Source: Ryuthela nishihirai (Eukaryota > Arthropoda > Arachnida > Araneae > Heptathelidae). Taken from it: DNA of 64,000 nucleotides. The notes under the pieces are model-generated. The model worked only from the letters and a program-made list of their open reading frames with translations, was not told the origin of the DNA and made no database searches. Positions 10,136-21,393 of the stretch are shown in pieces (positions within the stretch are counted from its first letter, which is position 1; each line of letters starts with the position of its first letter). The translations under genes were made by a program, and so were the position numbers. Location of the stretch: positions 68,845,446-68,909,445 of the forward strand of contig JAWZYU010000013.1 of assembly GCA_038380435.1 (NCBI GenBank), given 5' to 3'.

Positions 10136-10385
10136 GATGTCAATTCACTGTTGTCAATGTAAACATCATGACGTTCACATTCCATCACCAAAATTTCAAA
10201 TTTCTGTCATTGCAATATTCGTGTGAACACATCGTTGCAATATTCGTGTGAAGTTTTGTAATTTTCAAATTTCTTCCACCGCTAAAGGGCGTAATTATAG
10301 CTTTAGAGAGATTCGGAAAGTGCATATCGCAATAGTTCATCAATACCTATACAGTACAAAAAAGAATTTTTAATTTATATCTATA
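10136..10385 (+). repeat. Dispersed repeat R, unit 2
   Basis: Tandem partner of unit 1: CACTGTTGTCAATGTAAAC, CATGACGTTCACATTCCA, CTAAAGGGCGTAATTATAGC, AGATTCGGAAAGTGC. An internal AATATTCGTGTGAA phrase is duplicated at 10211-10252. Confidence 0.75.
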
Positions 10386-10419
10386 AGCAAAATAGTTCGA
10401 TGTCTACAGACAGACAGAG

Positions 10420-10471
10420 ACCGAAACTTATTATCTCGTTTTCAAAGAAAACGAGATAATTGTTTCGGTCT
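10420..10471. repeat. 52-bp palindrome
   Basis: GACCGAAAC...TTATCTCGTTTTC and its inverse AAAACGAGATAA...GTTTCGGTC around a tiny loop. It would form a strong hairpin. Confidence 0.85.
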
Positions 10472-10490
10472 GATATATATTTATATATCA

Positions 10491-10526
10491 TTTCATGACT
10501 GATATATATTTATATCAGTCATGAAA
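10491..10526. repeat. 36-bp palindrome
   Basis: TTTCATGACTGATATA and TATCAGTCATGAAA arms around a TTTATA centre, twenty bases from the preceding palindrome. The intervening TGATATATATTTATATATCA is itself palindromic. Confidence 0.85.
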
Positions 10527-11369
10527 ATGGCACCACAAATCATAGAATTACTCAGTATTAACGAATAAAGCTATGCAATAGAAATTCTAATGGTAGCGGC
10601 TTTTCTTTGTTTGAAGAAAAGTGAGGCCACACTATACGTCTTCAACGATGGGACGGAGACCAAATATTTTGTCATGATAATGGAGATAACAAGATTAAAT
10701 GCTGGTGCGTAGGAAAATTAAATAATTTGATAAGAGTATTTTTCTTCTTTTGATTAACTTTAAACTATCGTGCAATTCAGATTTTTATTTAATGTCTAAA
10801 TCTTAATTGTATTATTTACGACACCTGAACGTGCTGCAATGAACTTGTGATTTGATGTATCATTTTGATACTCGCATGTGTTTCAGCGTGCGAATTACGT
10901 CACTAACTACTTCGAACGAACTTAACTGAAAAAAGGAATAAGTTGTTGTATTAAGAGAAATTGTTGTATTAAGTGAAAAAGTTGTTTAAGTGAAGGAAAA
11001 CGTAGTTTGTCTTTGCCTGTGCACTAAAAGTATAAACAAGAAATAATTTTATTTCGTGTGTTCGCCGGAGCTTAAATAAATTTTTCAATTATTCTAGAGA
11101 AAACTTTATTAAGTTTTATTTTCATTGTTTTTAGAAAGTAATTTGTGCTAATGTCTTATCCTAAATGGTATGCTTTATTTCAATAACGGTCTAGTTATAT
11201 GGATTCCATGACCGAAAATTCAGTGAGATGAAGAAATTCACTAATATACGCCCGTCACTTATCGAATGTGTTCTTTAACATGCCACAGCATAATATCTTC
11301 AACGGAACGGTCAATTGTCTTCCAAAGACCATAAGTTCACGAAATAGTCAACATAAAGTACGATTTGTG
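10527..11369. other. No feature seen
   Basis: Mixed AT-rich sequence; a TTGTATTAAG phrase is locally repeated at about 10945-10972. Nothing else. Confidence 0.4.
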
Positions 11370-11398
11370 TTACCAGTCCGCTAACAGCGGACTGGTAA
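11370..11398. repeat. Perfect 13-bp inverted repeat
   Basis: TTACCAGTCCGCT and AGCGGACTGGTAA separated by three bases. Locally GC-rich within AT-rich DNA. Confidence 0.85.
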
Positions 11399-12481
11399 GA
11401 AAAAGAAGGATGTTTAGGACATTTAAATATGTCTGAGGAGGTTATGTGTTAGTCGAACAAGCAGAAATGATCTCAACTTTTCTGTAGGAAGAGTTCATCA
11501 ATTGATGCATATTTATATTTAGTTTGTTTAGGAATTGGTAAGGTTATTCTTTTCCACAGATATGATTGTGCCACTTATCGACTGTTGTAATAGCCTTATT
11601 TTCTCTCTGTAGGAATAGTAAAAAAGTGCTTTGTTCTTCTGAAAGTTTATTTTCATACTGATGAAGATTTGTGCTGGTTGACTTTAATTTATATAAATAT
11701 TTTGTAATAAATTAATTGTAATAAATTACATTATTTTAGAATTATAATGGTTAAATACTATTTTCCAAATCAGGTTCAGTTTCCATTCATTTAGTTTCAT
11801 ACCTCTACCACAGAGAGAAATTGCTTTAAGTAGTGAGTGGATTAAAATGTTTTATTACCCTCGTAACTATCATGTTTCAGCGCCAACAGTGGATTCTCGA
11901 TAGAATAGTTTGTTTCTACCACAACTCAGATCAAACGGAGTAAGTAAAGATTGCATTGCGATGCCCGAGTTATGTTCTTTCGTATGCAATTTCAAATTCC
12001 TCTTTTCTGCTTCATTTTATCGCTGTGCCTTGTTTCCTCAAATATTCTCAAACCATTGAATCGATTATTTTCCTATTTAATGCACAAAGTTTTATGTAAA
12101 ATATTCCCCAAATTCTAAACTGAAATAATTTTATATTAACGATAAAAAAAACTGATATCGGCATGCAACAGCCGAATAAAATATACTTCTTAAAACTGAA
12201 ACCAGTAGTGATATTTCTAAACGTTTTAATACCTTCGTACATTTTATTCTTCTGTGATGATTTCATCCCCCCCCCCCTTACAGTATAGGAATATCCTTTT
12301 AAGTAGGGAATTTAATAATAGGTAGAAAATTATGTGTTCAATTAAAGTTTGATATTCTGATGTGCCTACAGTCATACCTTAGTTAACGCTTTTTACTAAT
12401 TTCGCAATATTAACACTGATTACTCTATGTGCATAAATATTGGGTTTTTATATATGTGTAATTCGTAATGTCCGTTAATTT
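11399..12481. other. No feature seen
   Basis: AT-rich; a C-run at 12267-12276. No gene or repeat family recognised. Confidence 0.4.
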
Positions 12482-12870
12482 GTGGAGCTGAGGTTGGCTC
12501 AGTGGTTAGCGCACCAGACTCATATTTCGCAGTTGCTAAGTTTGAATCCCATCTGGGCCAGAGCTGAAACTTATCTCCCCGCTGCACCCCGACCCTGCTC
12601 TCGGTCAGAAGAGCGACACCGATGGACTTGAAAAGTCCGTCAGAGGGGAGGCAAAGCCGTGGCCACGGCTGTGGAAGAGCCATATCCTGCACACGTTAAA
12701 GAACACATTGGGTGGCCTTGGCAGGACAATCCCATCTATTTCCTAATAGATGTGCAGTGGGTGGTCTTTCTCCAACCTTTTTTGAGCCCTTGGGGGCCTC
12801 GTGGGGTGACCATTTAGCCCATTTTGTGCAAATAAGTTCCGGTCAGAGGTAAACGATCTGAGCGATCAAA
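12482..12870 (+). mobile_element. SINE-B-related copy, divergent
   Basis: tRNA-like head GAGGTTGGCTCAGTGGTTAG...CCAGACTCATATTTCG with B box AAGTTTGAATCCC, then CACCGATGGACTTGAAA, GAAGAGCCATATCC, ACGTTAAAGAACACATTGGG and CCATTTAGCCCATTTTGTGC. It is a distinct subfamily variant followed at once by a more typical SINE-B. Confidence 0.8.
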
Positions 12871-12879
12871 TCAGTGGGG

Positions 12880-13245
12880 CGGGGGTGGATCAGTCGGTAG
12901 CGCGCCAGGCTCGTAATGTGCAATCCCAGGTTCGAATCCCAGCTGGCTCAGCGTTGAAATTCATCTCCGTAAAACTCTCCGCCGTGCCTTCGGTCAGCCC
13001 ATACCGATGGGGGTCAGCCCGTCCGTCGGATGGGATGGTAAGCCACGGTCCCGTAAGTGGGAGAGCCATACCCTGTGCAAGTTAAAGAGCATGGTAGATG
13101 GCCTTTACGGGATGCTCCCATCTTTCTCCCAACAGGTGTTCTCCATCCAACTTTCTCTGAATCCTCGGGGGGGAGGGGGCTTGTAACCTGTCCATTTAGC
13201 TCCTTTTGTGCAAAAAAGTGCCGCTCAGAGGTAAAACAACCTAAT
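12880..13245 (+). mobile_element. SINE-B, full length
   Basis: Head CAGTCGGTAGCGCGCCAGGC, anticodon loop CTCGTAA (Thr CGT), B box GGTTCGAATCC, central GTCCGTCGGATGGGATGG, GTTAAAGAGCATGG, then TCAGAGGTAAAACAACC at the 3' end. Head-to-tail with the preceding copy, so the second may have landed in the tail of the first. Confidence 0.9.
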
Positions 13246-13620
13246 CATTTTAAATGATGTGGTTGTAATAACATGGTTTTTTTGGAACTATTTAACGACG
13301 TTAAACGGGTGTGAAATTATTCTATTTTGCAATTAGTGACTTAATATTTCCAAGCTGTATGTTTAGACAATAAGAGCTCGCAGAAAGCCTCAGAAATAGG
13401 ATATCAAACATAATAGAATTGTGCAAAGTGAACTGGTTTACAAATATCAATTGTGAAATCAATAACAAACTAATAAGCTTTGGATAAGCCTGAATCAGAA
13501 AAATAAATAGTGGGTGCTGTAAGTAACTGAATTGAACTAGAGGGGACCGGAAGCAGCAAAGAAATGTTTTTAATTTACCATAAATTATCGCTGGGCAGAA
13601 ATATGCATTTACACTCTACT
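13246..13620. other. No feature seen
   Basis: AT-rich spacer between SINEs. Confidence 0.4.
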
Positions 13621-13770
13621 TTAGCCGTCTCGTGGCCGAGTGGTTAGCACACTTGGCTACTGATCAAAGGGACCTGGGTTTGAGCCCCGTATTAAACTGG
13701 CGAGCTCCTGTCAGACCTTTTGCAAGCAGCTTCTTGAGGAGATATTTATTTATTTATTTATTTATTTTTA
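13621..13770 (+). mobile_element. SINE-A, internally deleted
   Basis: Head GCCGTCTCGTGGCCGAGTGG with B box GGTTTGAGCCCC runs directly into ACTGGCGAGCTCCTGTCAGA, skipping the middle of the element. The 3' tail is a clean (ATTT)n array at 13741-13765. Confidence 0.9.
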
Positions 13771-13782
13771 TTTAGGATAGGA

Positions 13783-13856
13783 TTTCAGGTTCAGCTGGGA
13801 ATCGAACCTCGAAATATCGGATTACAAGCCTCGCGCACTTCCGACTGAGCTAATCC
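13783..13856 (-). mobile_element. SINE-B-like tRNA head fragment
   Basis: In reverse: TTAGCTCAGTCGGAAGTGCG, anticodon loop CTTGTAA, B box GGTTCGATTCCC. Only the tRNA-like part is present. Confidence 0.75.
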
Positions 13857-13875
13857 TACCTTTGTTATCTGGGAA

Positions 13876-13984
13876 AATCACAACTCAGGTCAAAGTGGAG
13901 ACTCGAACCCCATATACTACCATTGATCGTCGTTCAATGGTAGTATATAGGGTTCGAGTCTCCACTTAGACCTGAGTTGTGATT
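13876..13984. repeat. Long palindrome carrying opposed B-box-like motifs
   Basis: Arms of about 50 bp: AATCACAACTCAGGTC...ACTCGAACCCCATATACTAC mirrored by GTAGTATATAGGGTTCGAGT...GACCTGAGTTGTGATT. Each arm carries GGGTTCGAGTC, a Pol III B-box-like motif, pointing in opposite directions. Confidence 0.9.
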
Positions 13985-14175
13985 CCTCCTTTCCCAGCCT
14001 TCTCTGAGTCCTCGTGACCTTACTATTTAGCACATTGGGTGCCCAAAAGCGCCACTCAAAGGTAAAACGAAACAGACGAAACTTAGGTAATGCCTGGGGT
14101 GATAAAGAGGACGTCGATGGACTTGGAAAAATACTTCGGAGGAAGCGTTAACACGTCTCCCTCAATTAGGAGAGC
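13985..14175 (+). mobile_element. Shuffled SINE-B pieces
   Basis: 13985-14075 matches the 3' end (CCTCGTGACC, TATTTAGCACATTGG, CTCAAAGGTAAAACG). 14096-14175 matches the middle (GATGGACTTGGAAA, GGAGAGCCATATG). The normal order is reversed, so this is a rearranged or duplicated copy. Confidence 0.65.
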
Positions 14176-15120
14176 CATATGATTGGATTGAACGTACTGC
14201 CAAATCTAATATTTACAGAAATAATCAGTTAATAAAATACATCTATTTTGAGCTAGTGCTCTTGCTATATTTAGCTTATCTATGATAAAAAATTTGTTCA
14301 GACCCACCTATATTTTTATTTACCTATCATTATTAAAGACAATAGATAAGATGCAACTAGGATGCTGCGAAAACGAAAACAAAAAAAAAACCCGGAGGAA
14401 ATGAAGTGAACTGAATGATTTTTAAAAGAAATAGATCAACGTGCTATTTAAATTCAATTGTGACCCCTTTTACAAAGGTATCAAAAATGCGTTAGAGATG
14501 ATTCGGAAGCTATTGGCAACGTCGTGACATTTAAGCAACGTATAGTTCTGCACAGTCTTGCTTTGCGACGTCAACACCCTTTACGACTCTTATCAAATCT
14601 CATCTGTCATTAAACAAATATCATGTGTTGCAGTTAGCTCGCAAGAGAGCGGATCCCAGTTCAATTCGCGTGTGCCCAACTAATGATATGCATGTGTGCG
14701 ATTCATGCTATCAGAGCGGTCAGTGAACTGTTATTATCCGCTTCAATGTAGGATTTCGCAAAGATTGCACGAAAAATTGGTATGTGGCATTTATTAATCA
14801 TTCAAATCTTAATCAACCAGTTCTAGCAGATTAACTTAATTATGTCACAGCTGTTAGATGATATACTTTTAAAAGTGGTCACATGGGTATCTCTTCGGCT
14901 TTGATGATTTATTATTGATCCATCTCTGCTTACTGTGATTTGCTGATGCACTTGTGTAATTTTGTGCCTTTAATCATGACAGGAGAAATAAATCTCGTAA
15001 CGTACCTAAGGTACTATGTGATAGTAAAATGAAAACATGGGCAGACTACACCAGAATCTAAGGCTTATGATACAGGACGAAAATGATCCTTAATTTAAAA
15101 AAAAAATCTGTAACCTGTTG
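14176..15120. other. No feature seen
   Basis: No gene recognised. TAACCTGTTG at 15111-15120 is the left target duplication of the following SINE-A. Confidence 0.45.
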
Positions 15121-15337
15121 TGCTAACCAGCCGTCCCGTGGCCGAGTGGTTAGCACGCTTGGCTACTCATCTAAGGGACCTGGGTTCGAGCCCCTGATTA
15201 GGCATGGATGTGTGTGTCATTTTTCTGCTGAGGTCCTGCCATCCTCTCAGATCTCCTACTGTGGCATATAAACTGACAGGCTCCTGTCAGACCTCTGTGG
15301 CAAGCAGCTGCTTGAGGGGGTATTTATTTTTTTTATT
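15121..15337 (+). mobile_element. SINE-A with 10-bp target duplication
   Basis: Head GCCGTCCCGTGGCCGAGTGG, B box GGTTCGAGCCCC, body TTTTTCTGCTGAGGTCCTGC, 3' palindromes CTGACAGGCTCCTGTCAG and CAAGCAGCTGCTTG, T-rich tail. TAACCTGTTG at 15111-15120 is repeated at 15338-15347. Seven bases separate the left repeat from the head. Confidence 0.92.
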
Positions 15338-15347
15338 TAACCTGTTG

Positions 15348-16395
15348 AATTCCATCCTAATGAGTGAATCAACGCTGAAGTCTAAAAATTCCATTTATTA
15401 CAATCTTACTGTGGTTGTAATAGTGATCTTTATTTTCTTCATTGGGAGACATTGTGTATAATTAGAAAAGTTAGCAAATTCTTTCAGCCAAAACTGGCTT
15501 ACAGACCGAAATTTTAATACATCTTTTTTTTTTTACCCTGCCGGTGGGGGATCCTGTGTCAAAAAAGCGCTAGAATTCGTGCTAAATTTCATATCGTTGT
15601 CAATAATAGAATGTGAATAATGATTTTTTTTTCCTATTTCTTTGCGGTCTATAGAAAATTTAAATCGAGAAGTTTGCCAAAAATTACATGTATAGTTTTT
15701 GACATATAAATATATACCAAATTATTTTAATAACAGTAATTATCACCATTTAATATGTAATAATAATATCCTCATTGTTAAAATGTGTATTAATTATATT
15801 GTTACCATGGCACTCGTCCAGTCTTCTAAATATTGAATTTTTCCTTTAATTGTCGTGGAAACGTTGCCCAGCAATAAGTTGATTCCTTGTGCTTATTTTT
15901 AAGGAATTGTTGAGTTCAGACAGCGGCAAATAAAGAGAAGGTGTAATAAATATTTCTCGAACCGAACTAAATATTGAATTGATATCATCAGTGAGAACTT
16001 AGCTAGATTTTTAGCTTACTTTATTATTGTTCAATGCTGCAAAATGTGCAGGTACTAAGAGGGTTCACAAGGGCAGGGAACCAGCTGAAAAAGAATTCAT
16101 CTTTCCTAAGCACCTACCTCAGATTTTTTCAGAGTTATTCCCTTAACAAACCTTTCTTACTTACAACATTAACAAGTGTATGAGCATAACATTGCACATG
16201 ATGGAAATGTCTGGTAATCCATGGAAAATGGATTTTCAGTCACCTGCAATAAAATTCTTCTTTCGATTATAAAGATTTTTGAGGTAAAAATGACAGTTTC
16301 GCCCTCTGTTTTACAGGTCGTTAAAAGAATTGCTTGAAAAATGCGTGAGATATAATTAAGTTGAATAATTTTTGCCACTATTACCCTTACTAGCA
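15348..16395. other. No feature seen
   Basis: AT-rich; no recognised repeat or coding sequence. Confidence 0.4.
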
Positions 16396-16690
16396 TTCTG
16401 GAAGGGGAGAGACCATGGCCCCCTTGCTCCCACCCCCTTGATACGGCCCTGAGTAAATAAGCGTTCACATATTTTCGGTTTCTATTTTTTTGTGGGGGGA
16501 GGGATTTATAAACTGTGACGCTCTGCATGACACAAGCTTTCATTTGACACATAACCAGTTACTTTCGGCCCCCGCTTTCCTAAAATATAGCGGAACAACC
16601 GTTTTCGTATTTCCCCTTTTTGCGGAAGAAAGCGTAGGAAGTAAATTGTTTATAGCCTACGACACTCCCCAAGTAATTAAATTATGATAC
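16396..16690 (+). repeat. Dispersed repeat D, copy 1
   Basis: CAAGCTTTCATTTGACACATAACCAGTTACTTTCGG and TTTATAGCCTACGACACTCCCCA (each given in parts of the same unit) recur at 38660-38990. A 127-codon reverse frame (16552-16169) overlapping it has no known domain and is not called a gene. Confidence 0.6.
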
Positions 16691-17393
16691 CCTGTTGCAT
16701 TTTATATGAATGGGAGAGATATTTTGAATAGATATTGGTTCAAAATTAAAATTTATAAAAAAAAAGTGTGATCAAAATAATTTAGAGATCCAGTCATATC
16801 TATTTAAATCTCGCTTTTCAACCTATTAAGTATATATATAGAACAGAATTTGGAATGTATAACAGCAATAATATAAATTTAATGGCTCAGATAAGTTAAT
16901 AAAAGCAAATTAAAACGAGGACAATAACTGCTAAACTAAATCTTTTTGCAGAACGAGGTAACTTGCCAAATGTTTTTGCTTCCATAACTCTTCAAATACT
17001 GAACGAATGTTGTGTAAAATCGATATTTAAATAGATTTGATTGAGATCGTTAAATTACCTTCAGTCATATTTTTTCATAAAAAGTGCATTTTAGAAGTTA
17101 AAGCAATTCAACATTTCTTCCCTATTCATATAACATGAACTGGAGAGGTCAGAATCCAATGACCATTTATTGTAAATGCTACTAAGAGGTTATTTCTTGC
17201 ATTGCATTTTAAATAATGATTTAATCCGATATGGTGTGCATTTTATTTATCAATAAATTCATATCAAAGCACTCATCATAATAATTTCGTACTGGAAATC
17301 GAAAAACAAAAAAAAATGCAAAATTATTGTGATAAGCTATGTGGTATGTATACCTTTTGCCATCTGTCACGAGACAAATGGGTCTCTATAAGG
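16691..17393. other. No feature seen
   Basis: Very AT-rich, no repeat or gene recognised. Confidence 0.4.
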
Positions 17394-17395
17394 TA

Positions 17396-17521
17396 CTGTC
17401 GCTCAAAAAAGTATCCGAACACTATGGTAGATTACAGAATTCAGAAAAAAATATCTGGCAACGATTTTTTTTCTGAATTCTGTAATCAACCATAGTGTTC
17501 GGATACTTTTTTGAGCGACAG
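17396..17521. mobile_element. 126-bp Tc1-type MITE with TA target duplication
   Basis: Inverted repeats of about 58 bp run from CTGTCGCTCAAAAAAGTATC to its complement at the right end, with only about 12 bp between arms. TA flanks both sides (17394-17395, 17522-17523). The terminal motif CAGTNGCTCAAAAAAGTATC resembles Tc1-family ends (established family pattern). There is no coding capacity, so mobilisation in trans is inferred. Confidence 0.92.
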
Positions 17522-17523
17522 TA

Positions 17524-18286
17524 CGCTTCGATTGCCGGCGTTACTGCAGCGCAGCTCCGTCTATTCTATTTATGGTCTAAGGTTCCAAACAAGATTTTCA
17601 AAGGAAGCTTACTTAAATTTCTATTTCAAAGTTCTTAAAATCAGTTTTTAATAAATTTTGTTTTTAAGATCTGAGTCGTTTTGCACAAAAAACAAAAATT
17701 GTTCCGCGGTCCACATAATTTTCAAAACTGGTCTGAAGAAATGGAGATATATTATAAAGGGCCGTATAAGATTTATTGGCGGGTTACAGATATATTGGCG
17801 GGCCGTATAAAGATTTTTCATCAGAGTGCGCGTGGCTAGAAAGTTAGTTATTGAATAAAACACTTTATCTTTTCCCCCCAACCATCCAAATACCTTACGT
17901 AGGTTATCATATTTTTAAAATAAAGATAATTATAAATAGTGCTTACAAATATAAAATGTAAAGAATTCATATTTATGAAGAAAAGAAACATGAAATATTA
18001 AATAAAGAAGAAATTGAGAGAAAATACGTAACATAATTCAGAAAAAATAAAATACATCTTGATGTAACTTTTGTGATTGAACATTTTTAGATCATCATCA
18101 TCAATGATAAAACTTTGGTAGTCGGACAGACCAAAATGACCTCAGAAAATTTCAGCTCATGATTGGTCCTTTCTGTGCATCGAAGAACAGCATTTGTTGA
18201 AAATTCCCGAAAGTTTTGTTGGTTTGCCAATTAGATTCCCAGTTGGGATGAAATACCTAAAATAATGAAATAATAATCAAACAATA
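17524..18286. other. No feature seen
   Basis: AT-rich; a short tandem phrase (GGCGGGTTACAGATATATTGGCGGGCCG region) at about 17775-17810 only. Confidence 0.4.
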
Positions 18287-18296
18287 ATATTAATAG

Positions 18297-18668
18297 CGGG
18301 TTGTTGGGTTGTTTTACTTCTGAGCGGCAGTTTTGTGCACACCAGGGGCTAAATGTCCAGGTCACAAAGATCCCGAAGGCTCACTTAGAGAAGGTTGGGG
18401 GAGGGGACCCACTGAAACAACTGTTGGGAGACAGATTATAGCCTCCCGTCAAGGCCATCCAGCGCGTTCTTAAACATGCGTAGGGTGTGGTTCTCCCGCA
18501 CACCGAGCCACGGCTTAACATCCCATCCGACGGACGGTGGCCTTTCCAAGTCCATCGGTGTCCTCTACTGACCTTGGACAGGGTGGAGAGTTTTGCAGAG
18601 ATAAATCCCAACGCTGACCCAACTGGGACTCGAACCTGGGAACTTCAGATTACGAGCCACTCCCGCCC
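18297..18668 (-). mobile_element. SINE-B with target duplication
   Basis: Full-length reverse copy ending in a tRNA head with B box GGTTCGAGTCCC. ATATTAATAG occurs at 18287-18296 and again at 18669-18678. Confidence 0.9.
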
Positions 18669-18723
18669 ATATTAATAGTGCTAAATAATGCAATAATAAT
18701 TAAGATAATGTAATACATACATA

Positions 18724-18933
18724 GCCGTCCCGTGGCCGAGTGGTTAGCACGCTTGGCTACTGATCTAAGGGACCTGGGTTCGAGCCCCGGATTAGGCATG
18801 GATGTGTGTGTCGTTTTTCTGCTGAGGTCCTGCCATCCTCTCAGATCTCCTACTGTGGCATATAAACTGACAGGATCCTGTCAGACCTCTGTGGCAAGCA
18901 GCTGCTTGAGGGGGTATTTATTTTTATTTTTTT
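18724..18933 (+). mobile_element. SINE-A, full length
   Basis: Head GCCGTCCCGTGGCCGAGTGG, B box GGTTCGAGCCCC, 3' palindromes at 18867-18884 (CTGACAGGATCCTGTCAG) and 18895-18908 (CAAGCAGCTGCTTG). TAATACATACATA occurs at 18711-18723 and 18934-18946, a likely target duplication although the right copy merges with a CATA microsatellite. Confidence 0.9.
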
Positions 18934-18935
18934 TA

Positions 18936-18977
18936 ATACATACATACATACATATACATACATCTACATACATATCT
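18936..18977 (+). repeat. CATA microsatellite at LINE 3' end
   Basis: ACATACATACATACATATAC and further CATA units. On the minus strand this is the TATG-type tail of the RTE-like LINE copy 2; short tandem 3' tails are typical of RTE elements. Confidence 0.75.
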
Positions 18978-20189
18978 CATGCAGCCATGGGTTACGAAGG
19001 TTCAACCAAACTGTGCAATTCTACACCAATTGTAACGAGATCATCATTGACATTGTCTGCCCACCACATTTTAGGTCTCCTCCTATCTCTGAGACCTTTA
19101 GACACACTGTTCACACCCTATTCGCTAATGCACAGTTAGGAATAAGGGCAACATGGCAAGCCAACACATTACATCTCTGAACACCTCAAAGAAGTTTGCT
19201 GACTCCTTCTTCTAACCTCATCATTAGTTACAAAGTCAAACCATGTAATGCCCAAAATACTGAGTAAGCATTTAAATGAAAGGCATCAAGTTTCTTGTGT
19301 ACAAACGGTCCATGTTTCATTACCATAACTAACTTTTCAAAGTACCAAGCTATCATATAGCCTAATTTTAGTCTTTAGGTGTATACGCTTATTTTTCCAC
19401 ACTCTCCACAGATTCTTGAAAGTCGTAGCAGCAATTCCTATTCGTTTGTTAATCTCATGATACAAATCACTAGTATCTGTTACATAGCTCCCAAGATAAT
19501 TAAACTGTCACACCTGCACAAGACTGCAACCATCCAAATTAGCTGAAGCATCACCTGCCTGACCAATTTTCATTACTTTAGTTTCCTATCTGATTTTCAC
19601 TAAATCTACTCTACTACCAGTCTCATTAACAATTCTAATGAAATAGTTCATCTCATCAACATCATTTGCCAAAAGGGATAAATCATCAGCGTAAACTAAA
19701 TCAGAAATGTTAAGATCTCTAGACCATTTAAGACTAAAATCTTTCTCTTGCAGTGAATTTTACATAACATAATCAATAACCAAGCTAAAGAGAAAAGGAG
19801 ACAGAATGCACCCTTGTCTTACTCTACTAGCAATGACAAACGAATCGATACAAGCCTTACCACTCTCACACATGATTCAGTGTTATTATAAAGAGCTTTC
19901 ATTATACTAACTTGTCTGATATATTCATATATATCAACAAATGTCTGATGTCATTATACTAACTTGTGAAACAGAAACCGTGTGAAACAGAAACAGTGAC
20001 GATTTCACGATACAGAAAAAATTCTGACGATTAACAAAATTAGGTTTTGCAAAAGCTTTGTCCGTATACACCAAAATTAGGTTTTGCAACAGCTTAAGAA
20101 CAATGACTTTATCATAAAAGATATTCAAATTTTCAGTTAGCCAAGTGACAACTCAAACATCCCAGCTCTAAGCATTTCAGCAGCGCATG

Positions 20190-21105
20190 TTTCCTTCGAT
20201 TTACACGGTAGATAGGTTCCGGGAAATCATTGAGCAAATCGAAACCAACAAGTTATGGAGAAAAAGGCGATTGGTTCCGAAAAAATCCTTGTTGTGAATA
20301 AAACATACATTGAAAAATTTTATTTATATGTATATTTACTACAAATTTCATATTAGCAGTAATAATAAGCATTAATGAAACATTATTTATTTACTGTACT
20401 AATTCAGATAGGTTTAGATAAATTCTCATGCATTTCTCTTTTGGTCACGAAAAATATTCATTATTAATATAAAGCTACATCATAGAATTTGGAAACGACA
20501 TTCCAAAGAAGGATATTTAAGAACTGAATATAAATTACAAATTAAGCATTAGTGCCAACACCTAATGTTTTATTTTTTAAAATTAGCATTTATTTATTTA
20601 TTTTATAAAACAGTGCACTTAAGTATCAACTATTTTGCCTACGTAATAGTCTACAAAGTTGTTGCTAAAAATGAAAAAAAAGCACGGATTTTAAAAAGTA
20701 ACATATTGTTGCCTATTCAAAACAGACTTCATTTCAATAAGATGTCACCAGACAGATTGCATTAATATGGCATACAATTTTAGCGAAATAATATAAATAT
20801 GACTTGTTATATATAATAATTTTATGAATATAGGAATTTATTATTATCTATTTTTTCTTAAAAATAAATGATATCAGTTAAAACCATTTAGTTGCTTTTT
20901 AATTTGGTATGGTAGTTTAATAATCTCTCTTGATGCTATACCACTGCTACTTCACAATATGTTTTATATCTACTTATATCAAAGAAAACTCAATCCTTAC
21001 CGAGTAAAACCGAGTATAATCGTGTAAACCTAAAATGGTGCATTTATTTGACCGTGTGAAATAGAAACCGTGTAAACTGGGTACCGTGTAAATCGAGGAT
21101 AAGTA
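20190..21105. mobile_element. Tigger-like non-autonomous DNA element
   Basis: The left end has CGATTTACACGGTAGATAGG and the right end TACCGTGTAAATCGAGGAT, forming inverted termini of about 14-19 bp. The interior is AT-rich with further degenerate ACCGTGTAAA phrases near 21020-21090. It interrupts the RTE-like LINE. Assignment to the pogo/Tigger group rests on the GATTTACACGG style of ends and is tentative. A 66-codon frame at 20565-20765 is not recognisable. Confidence 0.55.
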
Positions 21106-21393
21106 TAAGTTCAACTTCCTGGAGTCAAAAGTCTTTTTGAAATTTTAAAAGCTAGTAAAATATAGGTTTCTGAAATTCTAAACATTTCTCGAGAATGTGT
21201 CAAAGCGAAAAAATATATCCAATATATCCCTTATCACTTCTGAATCCACACTACTCATCACGCAAATCTGCACCAACCATATTCTTAAATCAATTAAGCA
21301 CAATCATGCAAAGAACTTTACCTGGAAGTTATCACTGGAAGAATTGCGATGACCATTTTTTAAAAAAATAGGGATGATAATAGTAGTTCTCAT

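Noticed and set aside
16169..16552. 127-codon minus frame as a gene
   Set aside because: Overlaps repeat D and includes a gene-unlike mix; no domain recognised.
18724..18800. Functional tRNA gene at SINE-A heads
   Set aside because: Same body follows in all copies; the anticodon arm has an irregular loop and no 3' acceptor strand is present.
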